Counted from the first letter of the stretch, positions 15,310 to 29,418 are shown. The stretch is DNA of 64,000 nt from Reyranella sp. (GCF_017305915.1 NZ_JAFKJN010000006.1:223502-287501), one strand, 5' to 3'. Made by a program: numbers and translations. Notes: generated by a model from the letters alone, not told the origin.

Positions 15310-15810
15310 CTATTGGCGGTGCGGCGCCGGGCGATAGCCGAACCACGCCGTCGCGACCAGCACGCCGAGATGATGGAGCAGCGTCAGCGCGCCGGCGGCG
15401 AGGAAGACGACGCTGACCCAGCAGATGATCGGGTCGATGCCCTCGGTCGGCATGACATCGTTGGGCAGGCGGACAGCCTCGACGCAGATCTCGGCGAACA
15501 GGCCGAGGATCAGCAGGCCGATACCGCTGGAATGACAGACCCGATCGATCGCGATCTGCCGCACCTCGTCGGGCAAGCCGACGAGGTGCGCCATCTCGCG
15601 CAACGTGTGGCGCTCCTCGATGGCAACGCCCCAGCCGATCAGGATGACGCCCAGCCCTTCGAGGATCTCGGCGATGTGCTCGACATCCTTGCCCGCCAGC
15701 AGGTCGCGGCAGGCGGCAAAGATCCCGAGCGACAGCGGCACCATGATCAGCAGGCCAACCAGCCCGAAGAACGGTGCCGACACGAAGATACGCATCAAAA
15801 ACCGAAACAT
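15310..15810 (-). CDS. Four-helix membrane protein of unknown function
   Basis: Not recognised. 166 residues with four predicted membrane segments: about 4-28 (FLMRIFVSAPFFGLVGLLIM), 44-62 (ILEGLGVILIGWGVAI), 93-110 (GIGLLILGLFAEICVEAV) and 126-150 (IICWVSVVFLAAGALTLLHH). A histidine-rich soluble loop (EERHTLREMAHLVGLP) joins helices 2 and 3. The start is chosen at 15810 because GGGGAGCG lies 3-10 bases upstream. Inner-membrane location is expected. It lies downstream of the DEAD-box helicase gene on the same strand with 32 bases between. Confidence 0.75.
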   Translation of the reverse strand: MFRFLMRIFVSAPFFGLVGLLIMVPLSLGIFAACRDLLAGKDVEHIAEILEGLGVILIGWGVAIEERHTLREMAHLVGLPDEVRQIAIDRVCHSSGIGLLILGLFAEICVEAVRLPNDVMPTEGIDPIICWVSVVFLAAGALTLLHHLGVLVATAWFGYRPAPHRQ

Positions 15811-15842
15811 GACGCTCCCCCGCCGCAGGCGGGGCCGGTCGG

Positions 15843-17552
<1,710 letters not shown>

Positions 17553-17754
17553 TGGGAAACTAGTCCTTACGGCCGCTCGAGCTTGGAGCGGCTTTTGGCT
17601 CACTCTCCGGCGCGGCGGAGGCGGCTCTTCCTTCTGGGAGATTGTCTCGGGATGAAGCGCCCCTGTTTGGTCGGGCGCGTCGCGCAATCGCGAGAAACCT
17701 TGTATCCTCGCGCTTCGCGAGTCGGCGCGTGTATGACGGTGCATTGGGGCCAAG

Positions 17755-22065
<4,311 letters not shown>

Positions 22066-22140
22066 GATTCAGGAATCGCCCCCAAATGTCGTGCGCGCGC
22101 GGCCGGATTCAACGACGGCGTTCCGCGGGAGTCCACGCGA

Positions 22141-22158
22141 GTCCACTCGCGAGTGGAC
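22141..22158. repeat. Perfect 18-bp palindrome upstream of lhr
   Basis: gtccactcgcgagtggac equals its own reverse complement. It is preceded by gagtccacgc (22130-22139), a partial direct copy of one arm. It lies 76 bases upstream of the lhr start, so it could be an operator. Confidence 0.85.
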
Positions 22159-22438
22159 ACCTTAAGGCTTTGATATGTCGGGCTCTTCGCCCGGGAGTCC
22201 ACGAATCCACCCACACGCCACCGGCCTGAAAAACACCGAAGTCGGGTCGAGCCGCGCCGAAGGACATTCTCAAGAGGAAGCAACCGCATCGTCATGCGCG
22301 CGACTCTGCCCCAAGTCGGCGCAGACTCCTATTATGGGCAATGGCGGCAAACTTTTGGCCCAAGAATCAGGGAGCGAATCGCGTTCCATTGCCCAGAAAG
22401 GGCCCGCGAGCGAAAGCTTATCCCCAGTCGATGGTGAG

Positions 22439-22486
22439 GCTCACCCCCACCCAACCCTCCCCCTGAGGGGGAGGGCTAGAGAGGGC
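22439..22486. repeat. Palindromic repeat (family II), intergenic copy
   Basis: gctcacccccacccaaccct followed by a hairpin ccctccccct-gaggggga. Same sequence type as the element inside the carboxylase gene at 1437-1533. It ends next to the stop codon of the amidohydrolase. Confidence 0.85.
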
Positions 22487-22487
22487 G

Positions 22488-24182
22488 TTAACCGCGCTTC
22501 TTGCGCAGCAGCTTGCCCGGCAGGTTGCCGGTCGGCTCGTTGTCGCGCAGCAGGACCTGGCCGTTGACGATGGTGGCGGCCATGCCGTCGCACTTCTGCT
22601 TCAGCCGCTTGGCACCGGCCGGCAGGTCGGTGACGACCTCGGGCATGCGCGCGCCGACCGTGTCGGCGTCGAACACCACGATGTCGGCCGCCATGCCCTC
22701 GCGGATCAGGCCGCGGTCGTGGAAGCCGAACTGGGTGGCGGTGTCGCAGGTGATCATCTTCACCGCCTCCTCCAGCGTGAAGGCCTGCTTGTCGCGCACC
22801 CAGTGGCTGAGCAGATGCGTCTGCAGCGAGCTGTCCATGATCTGCGAGACGTGCGCGCCCGAGTCCGAGAAGGTCACGACCGAGCGTGGGTGCTTCATCA
22901 GCTCCAGCGCCTCGGTCTGGTCCTCGTTGGCGACCGGCTGGATCATGAAGAACTTCATGTCGCGCTCGAGCGCCATGTCGATCATCAGCTCGACCGGATG
23001 GGTGTTCTTCATCCGCGCCAGATCGGCCATCGACTTGTGCGGGCCCTTCATGTCGGTGAGGGCGAAGATCCAGTCCCACTGCGGCGGCCGCGCTTCGGCG
23101 CCGACCACGGTCGGCCCCTCGTAGGGTTTCGACGCGATCTCGACCAGCTGTCGGCGCTTGTCGGCGTTCAGCAGCCACTGCTTCTGCTCGGCGAGCGGCA
23201 GCTTGCGCATGTCGCGCCACATCTCCCACTTGTCGAACGGCAGGTGGGTCTCGAACGAGAGCAGCACGTTCAAGGACCGGCTGTGGACCTGGGCGAACAT
23301 GCGCCCGCCCTCGCGGTTGGTGCGCTCGATGATGTCGAAAGTGGTGCGCCACGCGCCCGGGTTGTTGCGGCGGCTGAACAGGCCGAAGGTGATCGGCCGG
23401 CCGCTCTCGATCGCGAGCTTGCTCAAGCCCTCGTAGTAGGCGCGCGCCTTGTGGCCGTCGGCGCCGCGCGGCTCGCCGGCGACCTCGACCATGCCGCCGC
23501 CCATCGACTTCACCAGGGCCTCGAATTCGGCCCAGCTTGCGAGCCGGCTCGCCACCGGCTTGTCGTCCGAGGTCTGGTGGGCGACCGAGCGGGTGGTCGA
23601 GAAGCCGTGCGCGCCCGACGCGATCGCTTCCTGCGTATGATGGATCATCGCCTTGAGGTCGTCCTCGGTCGCCTCGTCCGTGAAGGCGCGCTGGCCCATG
23701 ACATGGGTGCGGATGGCGCAGTGACCGACATAGCCCGCATAGTTGATGCCCTTGGGCAGCTGCTCGAGCACGTCGAGGAATTGCGGGAAGGTCTCCCAGC
23801 GCCACTTGATGCCGGCCTTCATGGCGGCGCGGCTGATATCCTCAGCGCGCTCGAGGTTGCGCATCACGAGGTCGGCTTCCTCGGCGCGGCACGGCGCCAG
23901 GGTGAAACCGCAATTGCCCATCACGACCGAGGTCACGCCCTGGAAGCACGAGCTGGTGCCGATCGGGTCCCAGAAGATCTGCGCGTCCATGTGGGTGTGG
24001 CCGTCGACGAAGCCCGGCGCGACCACGCGGCCCTCGGCATCGACGACTTCTTTTGCGCTCTCACCGGAGAGGCGGCCGATCTCGACGATCTTGCCGTCCT
24101 TCGCGCCGACGTCGCCGCGGTAGCGCGGCAGTCCCGAACCATCGACGATCATGCCGTTCTTAACGAGCAGGTCGAATGCCAT
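22488..24182 (-). CDS. Amidohydrolase, N-acyl-D-amino-acid deacylase family
   Basis: Metal-dependent amidohydrolase of 564 residues, a usual length for the D-aminoacylase/dihydroorotase-like group (COG3653). Metal-site features are DGHTHMD (H62 and H64) and the bridging-type cysteine in VVMGNCGF (C91), which is characteristic of D-aminoacylases. Later motifs include a SDSGAHVSQ segment (about 447), equivalent to the conserved metal-site aspartate loop. The C-terminal small beta domain (GMAADIVVFDADTV, ATIVNGQVLL) closes the composite fold. The start at 24182 is set by GGAGG 8 bases upstream. It would hydrolyse an N-acyl amino acid or cyclic amide in the cytoplasm. Divergent from a luciferase-like monooxygenase 54 bp away, perhaps sharing regulation. 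Confidence 0.87.
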   Translation of the reverse strand: MAFDLLVKNGMIVDGSGLPRYRGDVGAKDGKIVEIGRLSGESAKEVVDAEGRVVAPGFVDGHTHMDAQIFWDPIGTSSCFQGVTSVVMGNCGFTLAPCRAEEADLVMRNLERAEDISRAAMKAGIKWRWETFPQFLDVLEQLPKGINYAGYVGHCAIRTHVMGQRAFTDEATEDDLKAMIHHTQEAIASGAHGFSTTRSVAHQTSDDKPVASRLASWAEFEALVKSMGGGMVEVAGEPRGADGHKARAYYEGLSKLAIESGRPITFGLFSRRNNPGAWRTTFDIIERTNREGGRMFAQVHSRSLNVLLSFETHLPFDKWEMWRDMRKLPLAEQKQWLLNADKRRQLVEIASKPYEGPTVVGAEARPPQWDWIFALTDMKGPHKSMADLARMKNTHPVELMIDMALERDMKFFMIQPVANEDQTEALELMKHPRSVVTFSDSGAHVSQIMDSSLQTHLLSHWVRDKQAFTLEEAVKMITCDTATQFGFHDRGLIREGMAADIVVFDADTVGARMPEVVTDLPAGAKRLKQKCDGMAATIVNGQVLLRDNEPTGNLPGKLLRKKRG

Positions 24183-24236
24183 TGGCGGTCCTCCGGTGTG
24201 ACGCCTAGGATAACTCAACGAACACGCGAGGAAACC

Positions 24237-25310
24237 ATGGAATTCGGCGTTCTGTTTACATCCCATCCGAATCCCAAGGAGGAACCCTATCCGCATCGCG
24301 GCGTGCACGCCCGCACAACGGAAGAAGTCATCGAGGCCGAGCGGCTGGGCTACGACACCGCCTGGATCGCCGAGCACCACTTCGCCACGAGCTACGGCAT
24401 CATGCCGGACTGCTTCGCCTACATGGCGTATCTCGCGGCCAAGACCAGCCGGATCAACATCGGCGCCGCGGTGATCACGCTGCCGCTCTACGATCCGATC
24501 CGCGTGGTCGAGAACACCTCGTTCGTGGACATCCTGTCCAACGGCCGCGTTCGCCTCGGCGTCGGCTCGGGCTACCGGCCGTACGAATTCGTCGGTCTGG
24601 GCCGCGACTTCGAGGGCCGCCGCGATAGCGTCGAGGAGGCGATCGGGCTGATGTTCGACGCCTGGCACCGCCATCGCTGGGACCACAAGGGCAAGTATTT
24701 CAGCGGCACGGTGCAGGGCGACTACGAGATGCTGCCGCATCCCGTGCAGATGCCGCATCCGCCGCTCTACATGGCGGGCGGCACCGACCGCTCGATCGGC
24801 TACTCGGGCCGCAACGGCTTCGGCCTGATGCTGTCGACCTTGCCGGGCGTCGAGACGCTGGCGGCGCAGACCTCGCTCTACAAGCGCGAGCTGGCCGAGG
24901 CGTCACTGGAGCGGCGCCAGAACCCGGCGGCGGGCAACATCGACATCGCGCGCTGGGTCTATATCGCCGATTCAGACAAGGAGGCGCGCGCCGACACCGA
25001 GGAAGCGATCGTCAAGCACATCAGCCATTTCGGCGGCTCGGGCACCAGCGGCTATCTCGGCTCGGTCTCCGAGAAGGGCAGCGCGATCAACTACGACGAT
25101 CTGCTCGCCACGACGCTGCTGCACGGCTCGGCCGAAACGGTGATCGCCCGGCTGCGCGAGATGCAGGCGCGCACCGGCATGACCTCGCTGCTGCTGCACT
25201 ACCCGCCCTACTACGGGCACGACAAGGCGATGAAGAGCCTGCGCCTGTTCGCCGAGCGCGTCATCCCGGCCTTCCGGCCGCCGGCGCGCCGCGCGGTGGC
25301 AGCCGAGTAG
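24237..25310 (+). CDS. Luciferase-like (LLM class) flavin-dependent monooxygenase
   Basis: 357-residue flavin-dependent monooxygenase. MEFGVLFTSHPNPKEE, ERLGYDTAWIAEHHF (about 38-52), INIGAAVITLPLYDPIRVVE and RVRLGVGSGYRPYEF (about 101-115) are the standard barrel strands and flavin contacts. PPLYMAGGTDRSIGYSGRNG is the phosphate-binding region. The start is set by GAGGAAACC before the ATG at 24237. It is distinct from the monooxygenase at 3605 (less than full-length similarity by eye). Probable substrates are small organics; none can be named. It is followed by a repeat element rather than a second gene of its pathway. Confidence 0.87.
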   Translation: MEFGVLFTSHPNPKEEPYPHRGVHARTTEEVIEAERLGYDTAWIAEHHFATSYGIMPDCFAYMAYLAAKTSRINIGAAVITLPLYDPIRVVENTSFVDILSNGRVRLGVGSGYRPYEFVGLGRDFEGRRDSVEEAIGLMFDAWHRHRWDHKGKYFSGTVQGDYEMLPHPVQMPHPPLYMAGGTDRSIGYSGRNGFGLMLSTLPGVETLAAQTSLYKRELAEASLERRQNPAAGNIDIARWVYIADSDKEARADTEEAIVKHISHFGGSGTSGYLGSVSEKGSAINYDDLLATTLLHGSAETVIARLREMQARTGMTSLLLHYPPYYGHDKAMKSLRLFAERVIPAFRPPARRAVAAE

Positions 25311-25317
25311 CCCCCTT

Positions 25318-25450
25318 CCTCCCCATTCAAATGGGGAGGTGTCAGCGTCTTACGCTGACGGAGGGGTCATGGGCCTCACCATGATTGGATTGCGGCTCAT
25401 GACCCCTCCGTCGGCGATTACGCCGACACCTCCCCATCTGAATGGGGAGG
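25318..25450. repeat. Two-hairpin repeat (family I), complete inverted pair
   Basis: Left half: hairpin with arms cctccccat/atggggagg, hairpin gtcagcgt-ctt-acgctgac, then ggaggggtcat. Right half, in reverse order: catgacccctcc, hairpin gtcggcg-atta-cgccgac, hairpin cctccccat/atggggagg. A spacer of about 20 bases separates the halves. The final ggggagg is also the ribosome-binding site of the DMT transporter gene. Confidence 0.92.
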
Positions 25451-25462
25451 AAAAGGCTCCAC

Positions 25463-26341
25463 ATGAAGAACAACACCTCCCTCGGCGCCCTCCTCACCAT
25501 GCTGGCGATGCTGTGCTTCGCCAGCATGGACGCGGTCAGCAAGTCGCTGGTGGTCGACTACTCGGTCGGCCAGTTGATGTGGGTGCGCTATTTCCTGCTC
25601 TGCTTCTTCGCCTGGTTCCTGGTGCGCAAGCAGGGCGTGCGCGCGGCGCTGCGCAGCAACAAGCCCGGCCTGCAGATCTTCCGCTCGGTGGTGGCGGTGT
25701 TCGAGGGCGCGATGTTCGTGCTCGCCTTCCGCTACCTGCCGCTCGCCGACACCCACGCGGTCGCCGCGACCTCGCCGCTGATCGTGATCGCCTTGGGCGT
25801 GCTGTTCATGGGCGAGCGCGCCGGCACAGCACGCTGGCTCGCCGTCGCGGCGGGCTTCGTCGGCGTGCTGCTGATCGTGCGGCCGGGCTTCCGCACCCTC
25901 GACTGGCCGTTGCTGCTGCCGCTCGCGGGCGCGCTGCTGTGGGCGGGCTACCAGCTCCTGACGCGGCTCAACGCCCGCTACGACCAGCCGAGCACCAGTC
26001 TGCTGTGGTCGGCGGTCGTCGCCTTCATCGCCACCAGCTTCGTCGGCCCGCTCGACTGGAAATGGCCGACCGCGATGGCGTGGGTCATGATGATCGCCGT
26101 CGCCTTCATCGGCGCGATCGCGCACTACGCCCTGATCAAGGCGCTCGACCATGCCGAGGCGGGCGCGGTGCAGCCCTACAGCTACACGCTCCTGGTCTGG
26201 GCCGCTGTCATGGGCTGGCTGGTGTTCGGCGACATCCCCGACCACTGGACGATCATCGGGGCTACGGTCGTGGTCGCGAGCGGCCTCTACACTTGGCACC
26301 ACAACCGGCGCGCAGCAGCAGGTCCGACCCCCTCACCCTGA
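25463..26341 (+). CDS. DMT family transporter (EamA-type)
   Basis: 292-residue inner-membrane protein with two EamA repeats and about ten membrane helices, as in metabolite exporters of the drug/metabolite superfamily. Repeat 1 spans about 5-137 (LLTMLAMLCFASMDAVSKSL to ATSPLIVIALGVLFMGERAG), repeat 2 about 145-285, ending with the usual YSYTLLVWAAVMGWLVFGD. The start MKNNTSLG at 25463 is preceded by ggggaggaaaagg, of which ggggagg belongs to the family I repeat. The substrate is unknown. It stands alone, between a monooxygenase gene and a convergent SDR gene. Confidence 0.88.
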   Translation: MKNNTSLGALLTMLAMLCFASMDAVSKSLVVDYSVGQLMWVRYFLLCFFAWFLVRKQGVRAALRSNKPGLQIFRSVVAVFEGAMFVLAFRYLPLADTHAVAATSPLIVIALGVLFMGERAGTARWLAVAAGFVGVLLIVRPGFRTLDWPLLLPLAGALLWAGYQLLTRLNARYDQPSTSLLWSAVVAFIATSFVGPLDWKWPTAMAWVMMIAVAFIGAIAHYALIKALDHAEAGAVQPYSYTLLVWAAVMGWLVFGDIPDHWTIIGATVVVASGLYTWHHNRRAAAGPTPSP

Positions 26342-26357
26342 GGAAGATCCAACTTCT

Positions 26358-26429
26358 CGTCGTCTCGACCGGACCCTCGCGGAGCGAGGCGCAGTGGAGA
26401 GACGCGCCGCTTCGGTCGGGACGACGGGT
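26358..26429. repeat. Palindromic repeat (family IV), copy 2
   Basis: Begins cgtcgtctcgaccg, contains gcagtggagagacg and ends with cggtcgggacgacggg, partly complementary to the start. Same type as 5834-5920. It lies between the ends of two convergent genes. Confidence 0.8.
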
Positions 26430-26433
26430 CAAC

Positions 26434-27222
26434 CTATCTCGGCCACGCCCTGAGGTTCACCAGCCCGCCGTCGATCGGCAGGGTGATGCCGGTCACCCAG
26501 CGCGATTCGTCGGATGCAAGATAGACCGCGCCGTAGGCGATGTCCCAGGCGGTGCCCTCGGTCTGCATCGGCACCATGTTCTTGCGCCGCTCGCGCGCCT
26601 CGGCGCCGAGATGCGCCACCATCGGCGTGTGCACCGAGCCGACGACGATGCAGTTGGCGCGGATGTTCTGGGTCGCGTAGTCGGCCGCGACCGACATGGT
26701 GAAGCCGTGCAGGCCCGCCTTCGCGGTTGAATAGGCGACCGCGCCCGGGCTGCCCATCAGGCCGAGCGCACCCGCGATCGACGACACCATGATCACCGAG
26801 CCGCCGCCGCCTGCCTTCATGCGCGGCAGGCACGCTTTGGTACAGAGCATGGTGGTGGTGAGGTTGGCCTCGATCACCTTGTGCCAGTCCTCGAGCTTGA
26901 CCGTCTCGGGCGTGCCCGGCGCGCCGATGCCGACATTGTTGTGCAGGATGTCGAGCCGGCCATAAGTCTTCACCGCATGCGCGGCCATCGCCTCGCAGGC
27001 CTCGGCCCTGGCGACGTCGCCCGCGAACACCGAGGCCTCGCCGCCCTCCTGCTTGATCTGCTTCGCGAGCTTCTCGGCCCGCTCGGCGCTGCGGTTGACC
27101 AGCACCACCCTGGCGCCCTCGCGCGCGAACAGGATGGCCGTGGCCATGCCGTTGCCGACGCCCTCGCCGCGCGGCGCCGCGCCCGTGACCACCGCGACCT
27201 TGCCTTTCAGACGATCCGCCAT
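26434..27222 (-). CDS. SDR family oxidoreductase
   Basis: 262-residue short-chain dehydrogenase. The cofactor motif is TGAAPRGEGVGNG, an extended variant of TGxxxGxG, with NNVGI in place of NNAGI (about 92). Catalytic residues are in VSSIAG (about 142) and YSTAK (about 160). The C-terminus WVTGITLPIDGGLVNLR is typical. The start is placed at 27222 because GGAGG lies 8 bases upstream; the ATG at 27243 would make that site coding. Divergent from the GFA-family gene with 38 bp between starts. Substrate unknown. Confidence 0.87.
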   Translation of the reverse strand: MADRLKGKVAVVTGAAPRGEGVGNGMATAILFAREGARVVLVNRSAERAEKLAKQIKQEGGEASVFAGDVARAEACEAMAAHAVKTYGRLDILHNNVGIGAPGTPETVKLEDWHKVIEANLTTTMLCTKACLPRMKAGGGGSVIMVSSIAGALGLMGSPGAVAYSTAKAGLHGFTMSVAADYATQNIRANCIVVGSVHTPMVAHLGAEARERRKNMVPMQTEGTAWDIAYGAVYLASDESRWVTGITLPIDGGLVNLRAWPR

Positions 27223-27260
27223 TTCAATCTCCTCCCGTTTCAATGCTATGGGGTCGCGTC

Positions 27261-27740
27261 ATGGCCAGCAACGACACCTTCGAGGGCGGCTGCACCTGCC
27301 GGCACGTCCGCTACCGCATCAAGTCGAAGCCCCTGTTCGTCCATGCCTGCCACTGCTCCTGGTGCCAGCGCGAGACTGGCACGGCCTTCGCGCTCAACGC
27401 GATGATCGAGGCCGACCGGGTCGAGCTCATCACGGGCCGTCCCGAGCTGGTCGACACGCCGTCGGCCAGCGGCAAGGGCCAGAAGATCTGGCGCTGCCCG
27501 CAGTGCCGGGTGGCGCTGTGGAGCAACTATTCGGGCTCGGGCGACGCGGTGCGCTTCGTGCGGGTCGGCACGCTCGACGACCCGTCGGCGATGCCGCCCG
27601 ACATCCACATCTTCACCTCGACCAAGCAGCCCTGGGTCGTGCTGCCGGAGGGCGCCAAGGCGGTGCCCGAGTTCTACAAGCCCAGGGACACCTGGCCGAA
27701 GGAGACCCAGGAGCGCTTCGCCGCCGTCCGCGCGACATGA
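27261..27740 (+). CDS. GFA (glutathione-dependent formaldehyde-activating) family zinc protein
   Basis: 159-residue GFA/CENP-V family protein with all expected zinc-binding cysteines: GGCTCRHVRYR (about 10-20), CHCSWCQRETGT (about 31-42) and CPQCRVALW (about 78-86). Members are mostly uncharacterised; the founding member was reported to speed S-hydroxymethylglutathione formation. The ATG at 27261 is taken as the start because the family begins shortly before GGC-x-C. Its TGA overlaps the next ATG by 4 bases, so it is coupled to the mini-RraA-like protein. Confidence 0.87.
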   Translation: MASNDTFEGGCTCRHVRYRIKSKPLFVHACHCSWCQRETGTAFALNAMIEADRVELITGRPELVDTPSASGKGQKIWRCPQCRVALWSNYSGSGDAVRFVRVGTLDDPSAMPPDIHIFTSTKQPWVVLPEGAKAVPEFYKPRDTWPKETQERFAAVRAT

Positions 27741-28213
27741 ACCAGGCGACGCGGGACAAGCTGCTGCGTGTCGGCGCCAAGCCCGTCGTCGCGGCGTTGG
27801 CGCAGCGCGGCCTCAGGGGCCGGGCGATCAAGCTGCCGGCGGCCGATCCGTTCGCCGGCACCGTCGCGCTCACCGTCGAAGCCTGCCGCCCCGGCAGCGT
27901 GCTGGTCGCCGACCTGGCTGGCCCGGCGGTCGATCGCCTGCGCCAGCGCGGCATCGAGATCGTGGCGCGGCGCGAGCTGCGCGGCCTGCGGCCAGAGGCG
28001 GGCGACGGGCTGCTGCGCGACCGCGACAGCCTGGTCGTGATCCCGGCCTCGCTGGTCGACGAGGTCGCCGAGGCCGCGGCCGAAGCCGTCGCCTTCGAGG
28101 AATTCACCGCCGACCAGGTGGCGCAGGGCGGCGGCGTCTACGGCCTGCACATCCCGAGCGGCGAGCGGGCCAAGCAGGCCTTCGCGCAATGGCGGCGCAT
28201 GAAGGGCAAATGA
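27737..28213 (+). CDS. Short RraA-like protein lacking the central catalytic segment
   Basis: 158 residues. The N-terminus (RDKLLRVGAKPVVAALAQRGLRG) and the C-terminus (LRDRDSLVVIPASLVDEVAE then AFEEFTADQVAQGGGVYGLH and a final AFAQWRRMKGK) match the two ends of RraA-like/4-hydroxy-4-methyl-2-oxoglutarate aldolase proteins of about 220 residues. Between them, ACRPGSVLVADLAGPAVDRLRQRGIEIVA is much shorter than the usual middle, and the glycine-rich and R-x3-D active-site stretch is absent. So it is probably not an aldolase; it may keep only the trimer or ring fold. GC content is as in its neighbours. Coupled to the GFA gene by an ATGA overlap. The assignment rests on recognition of the ends only. 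Confidence 0.55.
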   Translation: MNQATRDKLLRVGAKPVVAALAQRGLRGRAIKLPAADPFAGTVALTVEACRPGSVLVADLAGPAVDRLRQRGIEIVARRELRGLRPEAGDGLLRDRDSLVVIPASLVDEVAEAAAEAVAFEEFTADQVAQGGGVYGLHIPSGERAKQAFAQWRRMKGK

Positions 28214-28215
28214 TT

Positions 28216-28359
28216 CCTCCCCTTCGCGGAGTCCGCGAAGGGGAGGTGCCCCGCGTCTTACGCGGGCGGAGGGGTCGGGCGCCACAGTCTTGTCGCGACC
28301 CATGACCCCTCCGCCCCGCTATGAGCGGGGCACCTCCCCGACGCTGCGCGTCAGGGAGG
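28216..28359. repeat. Two-hairpin repeat (family I), complete inverted pair
   Basis: Left half: cctccccttcgcg / cgcgaaggggagg hairpin, cccgcgt-ctt-acgcggg hairpin, then ggaggggtc. Right half: catgacccctcc, gccccgct-atg-agcggggc hairpin, then cctcccc with a gacgc-tgc-gcgtc hairpin before agggagg. It has the same plan as 25318-25450 but different stem bases, paired in each case. Confidence 0.9.
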
Positions 28360-28363
28360 AAGG

Positions 28364-29404
28364 TTACGGCTTTTTCCAGTAGTCAGGCAGCTTGGCCGCC
28401 AACCAGCGCGCGAGGGCGGCGTTGACGTCGATCGGCTTCTCCTGCGCCATCCAGTGGCCGGACTTCACCACCACCTCGGTGAGGTCGGCGCAATGCGCGC
28501 GCATCGGCTCGGCCAGCCGCGAGCTCACGGTCTCGCAGGTGTAGTCATGGAGCCCATGCAGGAACAGCACCGGCATCGCCAGCCGGCCATCGTTCGGCGC
28601 GCGCTTGGCATAGGCGCCGTTGGCCTCGTGGTTCATGTACCAGGAGTCGGGCCCAAAGAAGCCGTGCCGCGTCAGCGCCGCGACATAGGCGTTGAGGTCC
28701 TGCTCGGTGAGCACGTCGGCATCGCGCGGCAGGTCGGGCCACGGCCCGCCGCCCAGCCAGCCGCCGGTCTTGCGCACGCCGGCAGTGCGCGAAGGCTTGC
28801 CGACGCCGTCGGGATTGCCCTTGCGGAACAGCGCCTTCACCGTGTTGCGGATGTTGCCCTCGAAGCTCGTGTGCGCCTTGTCGAAGCTCTCGAGATAGAA
28901 GAACTGGTAGTCCCACTGCCCGGCCGGATACTCGTCTTTGGGATAGACGGAGCGGTCGACCAGCGGCACCACGCTGTCGAGCGTGAAACCGGCCGGCAGG
29001 TAGGGCACGCAGAGGTTCGCCACGCCGACCGCCTTGTCGGCGTGATGCGCGGCGATGTTCCAGACCACCGGGCTGCCCCAGTCGTGGCCGATCCACACCG
29101 CACGATCCTGTCCAGGGGCGCGGCCGAGCGACGCCAGCAGCTCGAGCATGTCGTGCACGATCGGCTCCTGCGCGAAGTCCTCGTGGCGGCCGTAGGTGCT
29201 CGAGCGGCCGTAGCCGCGCATGTCGGGCGCGACGCAGCGGAAGCCGAGCGCGGCGAAGGCCGGGAGCTGGTGCCGCCACGACAGCGAGAGCTCGGGCCAG
29301 CCGTGGCAGAAGATCAGCAATGGTCCGTCTTCCGCTCCGCAGGCGAGATAGAAGGTGGTGTGGCGGTCCGTCTTGACCGTGTGTTCGGTGACAGGGAAGG
29401 TCAT
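28364..29404 (-). CDS. Alpha/beta hydrolase, epoxide hydrolase-like
   Basis: 346-residue alpha/beta hydrolase of the soluble epoxide hydrolase type. Oxyanion motif is FCHGWPELSLSWRHQ (HGWPE, about 34-48), the nucleophile elbow is WIGHDWGSPVVW with D of GHDWG (about 106), and the distal His is in VKSGHWMAQEKP (about 322). The cap domain contains YFLESFD-like and GWLGGGPWPDL segments. These fit an aspartate-based hydrolase opening epoxides (or dehalogenating) with water. The start MTFPVTEH at 29404 lacks a clear Shine-Dalgarno. Divergent from an enoyl-CoA hydratase gene with 14 bp between starts. Confidence 0.88.
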   Translation of the reverse strand: MTFPVTEHTVKTDRHTTFYLACGAEDGPLLIFCHGWPELSLSWRHQLPAFAALGFRCVAPDMRGYGRSSTYGRHEDFAQEPIVHDMLELLASLGRAPGQDRAVWIGHDWGSPVVWNIAAHHADKAVGVANLCVPYLPAGFTLDSVVPLVDRSVYPKDEYPAGQWDYQFFYLESFDKAHTSFEGNIRNTVKALFRKGNPDGVGKPSRTAGVRKTGGWLGGGPWPDLPRDADVLTEQDLNAYVAALTRHGFFGPDSWYMNHEANGAYAKRAPNDGRLAMPVLFLHGLHDYTCETVSSRLAEPMRAHCADLTEVVVKSGHWMAQEKPIDVNAALARWLAAKLPDYWKKP

Positions 29405-29418
29405 GGCAGGAGAGCAGC

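Larger units (their letters stand above)
22066..22487. other. Intergenic region without a credible gene
   Basis: About 420 bases between lhr and the amidohydrolase gene. It contains the 18-bp palindrome at 22141-22158, two copies of gggagtccacg (22128 and 22193), a 9-bp inverted repeat gggcaatgg/ccattgccc (22336-22344 and 22386-22394), and the family II repeat at its right end. Short reading frames here have unlike codon use and start inside repeats. Confidence 0.7.

Noticed and set aside
22175..22567. 130-codon plus-strand frame after lhr
   Set aside because: It reads through repeats, has no domain and runs antisense into the amidohydrolase end.
24183..24758. Longer N-terminus for the amidohydrolase at 22488
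   Set aside because: It would lie antisense inside the luciferase-like gene. The family start MAFDLLVKNG has its own GGAGG site.
28216..28359. CRISPR-like or tandem repeat array
   Set aside because: The units are inverted hairpins with varying stems and no regular spacers; no cas genes are near.
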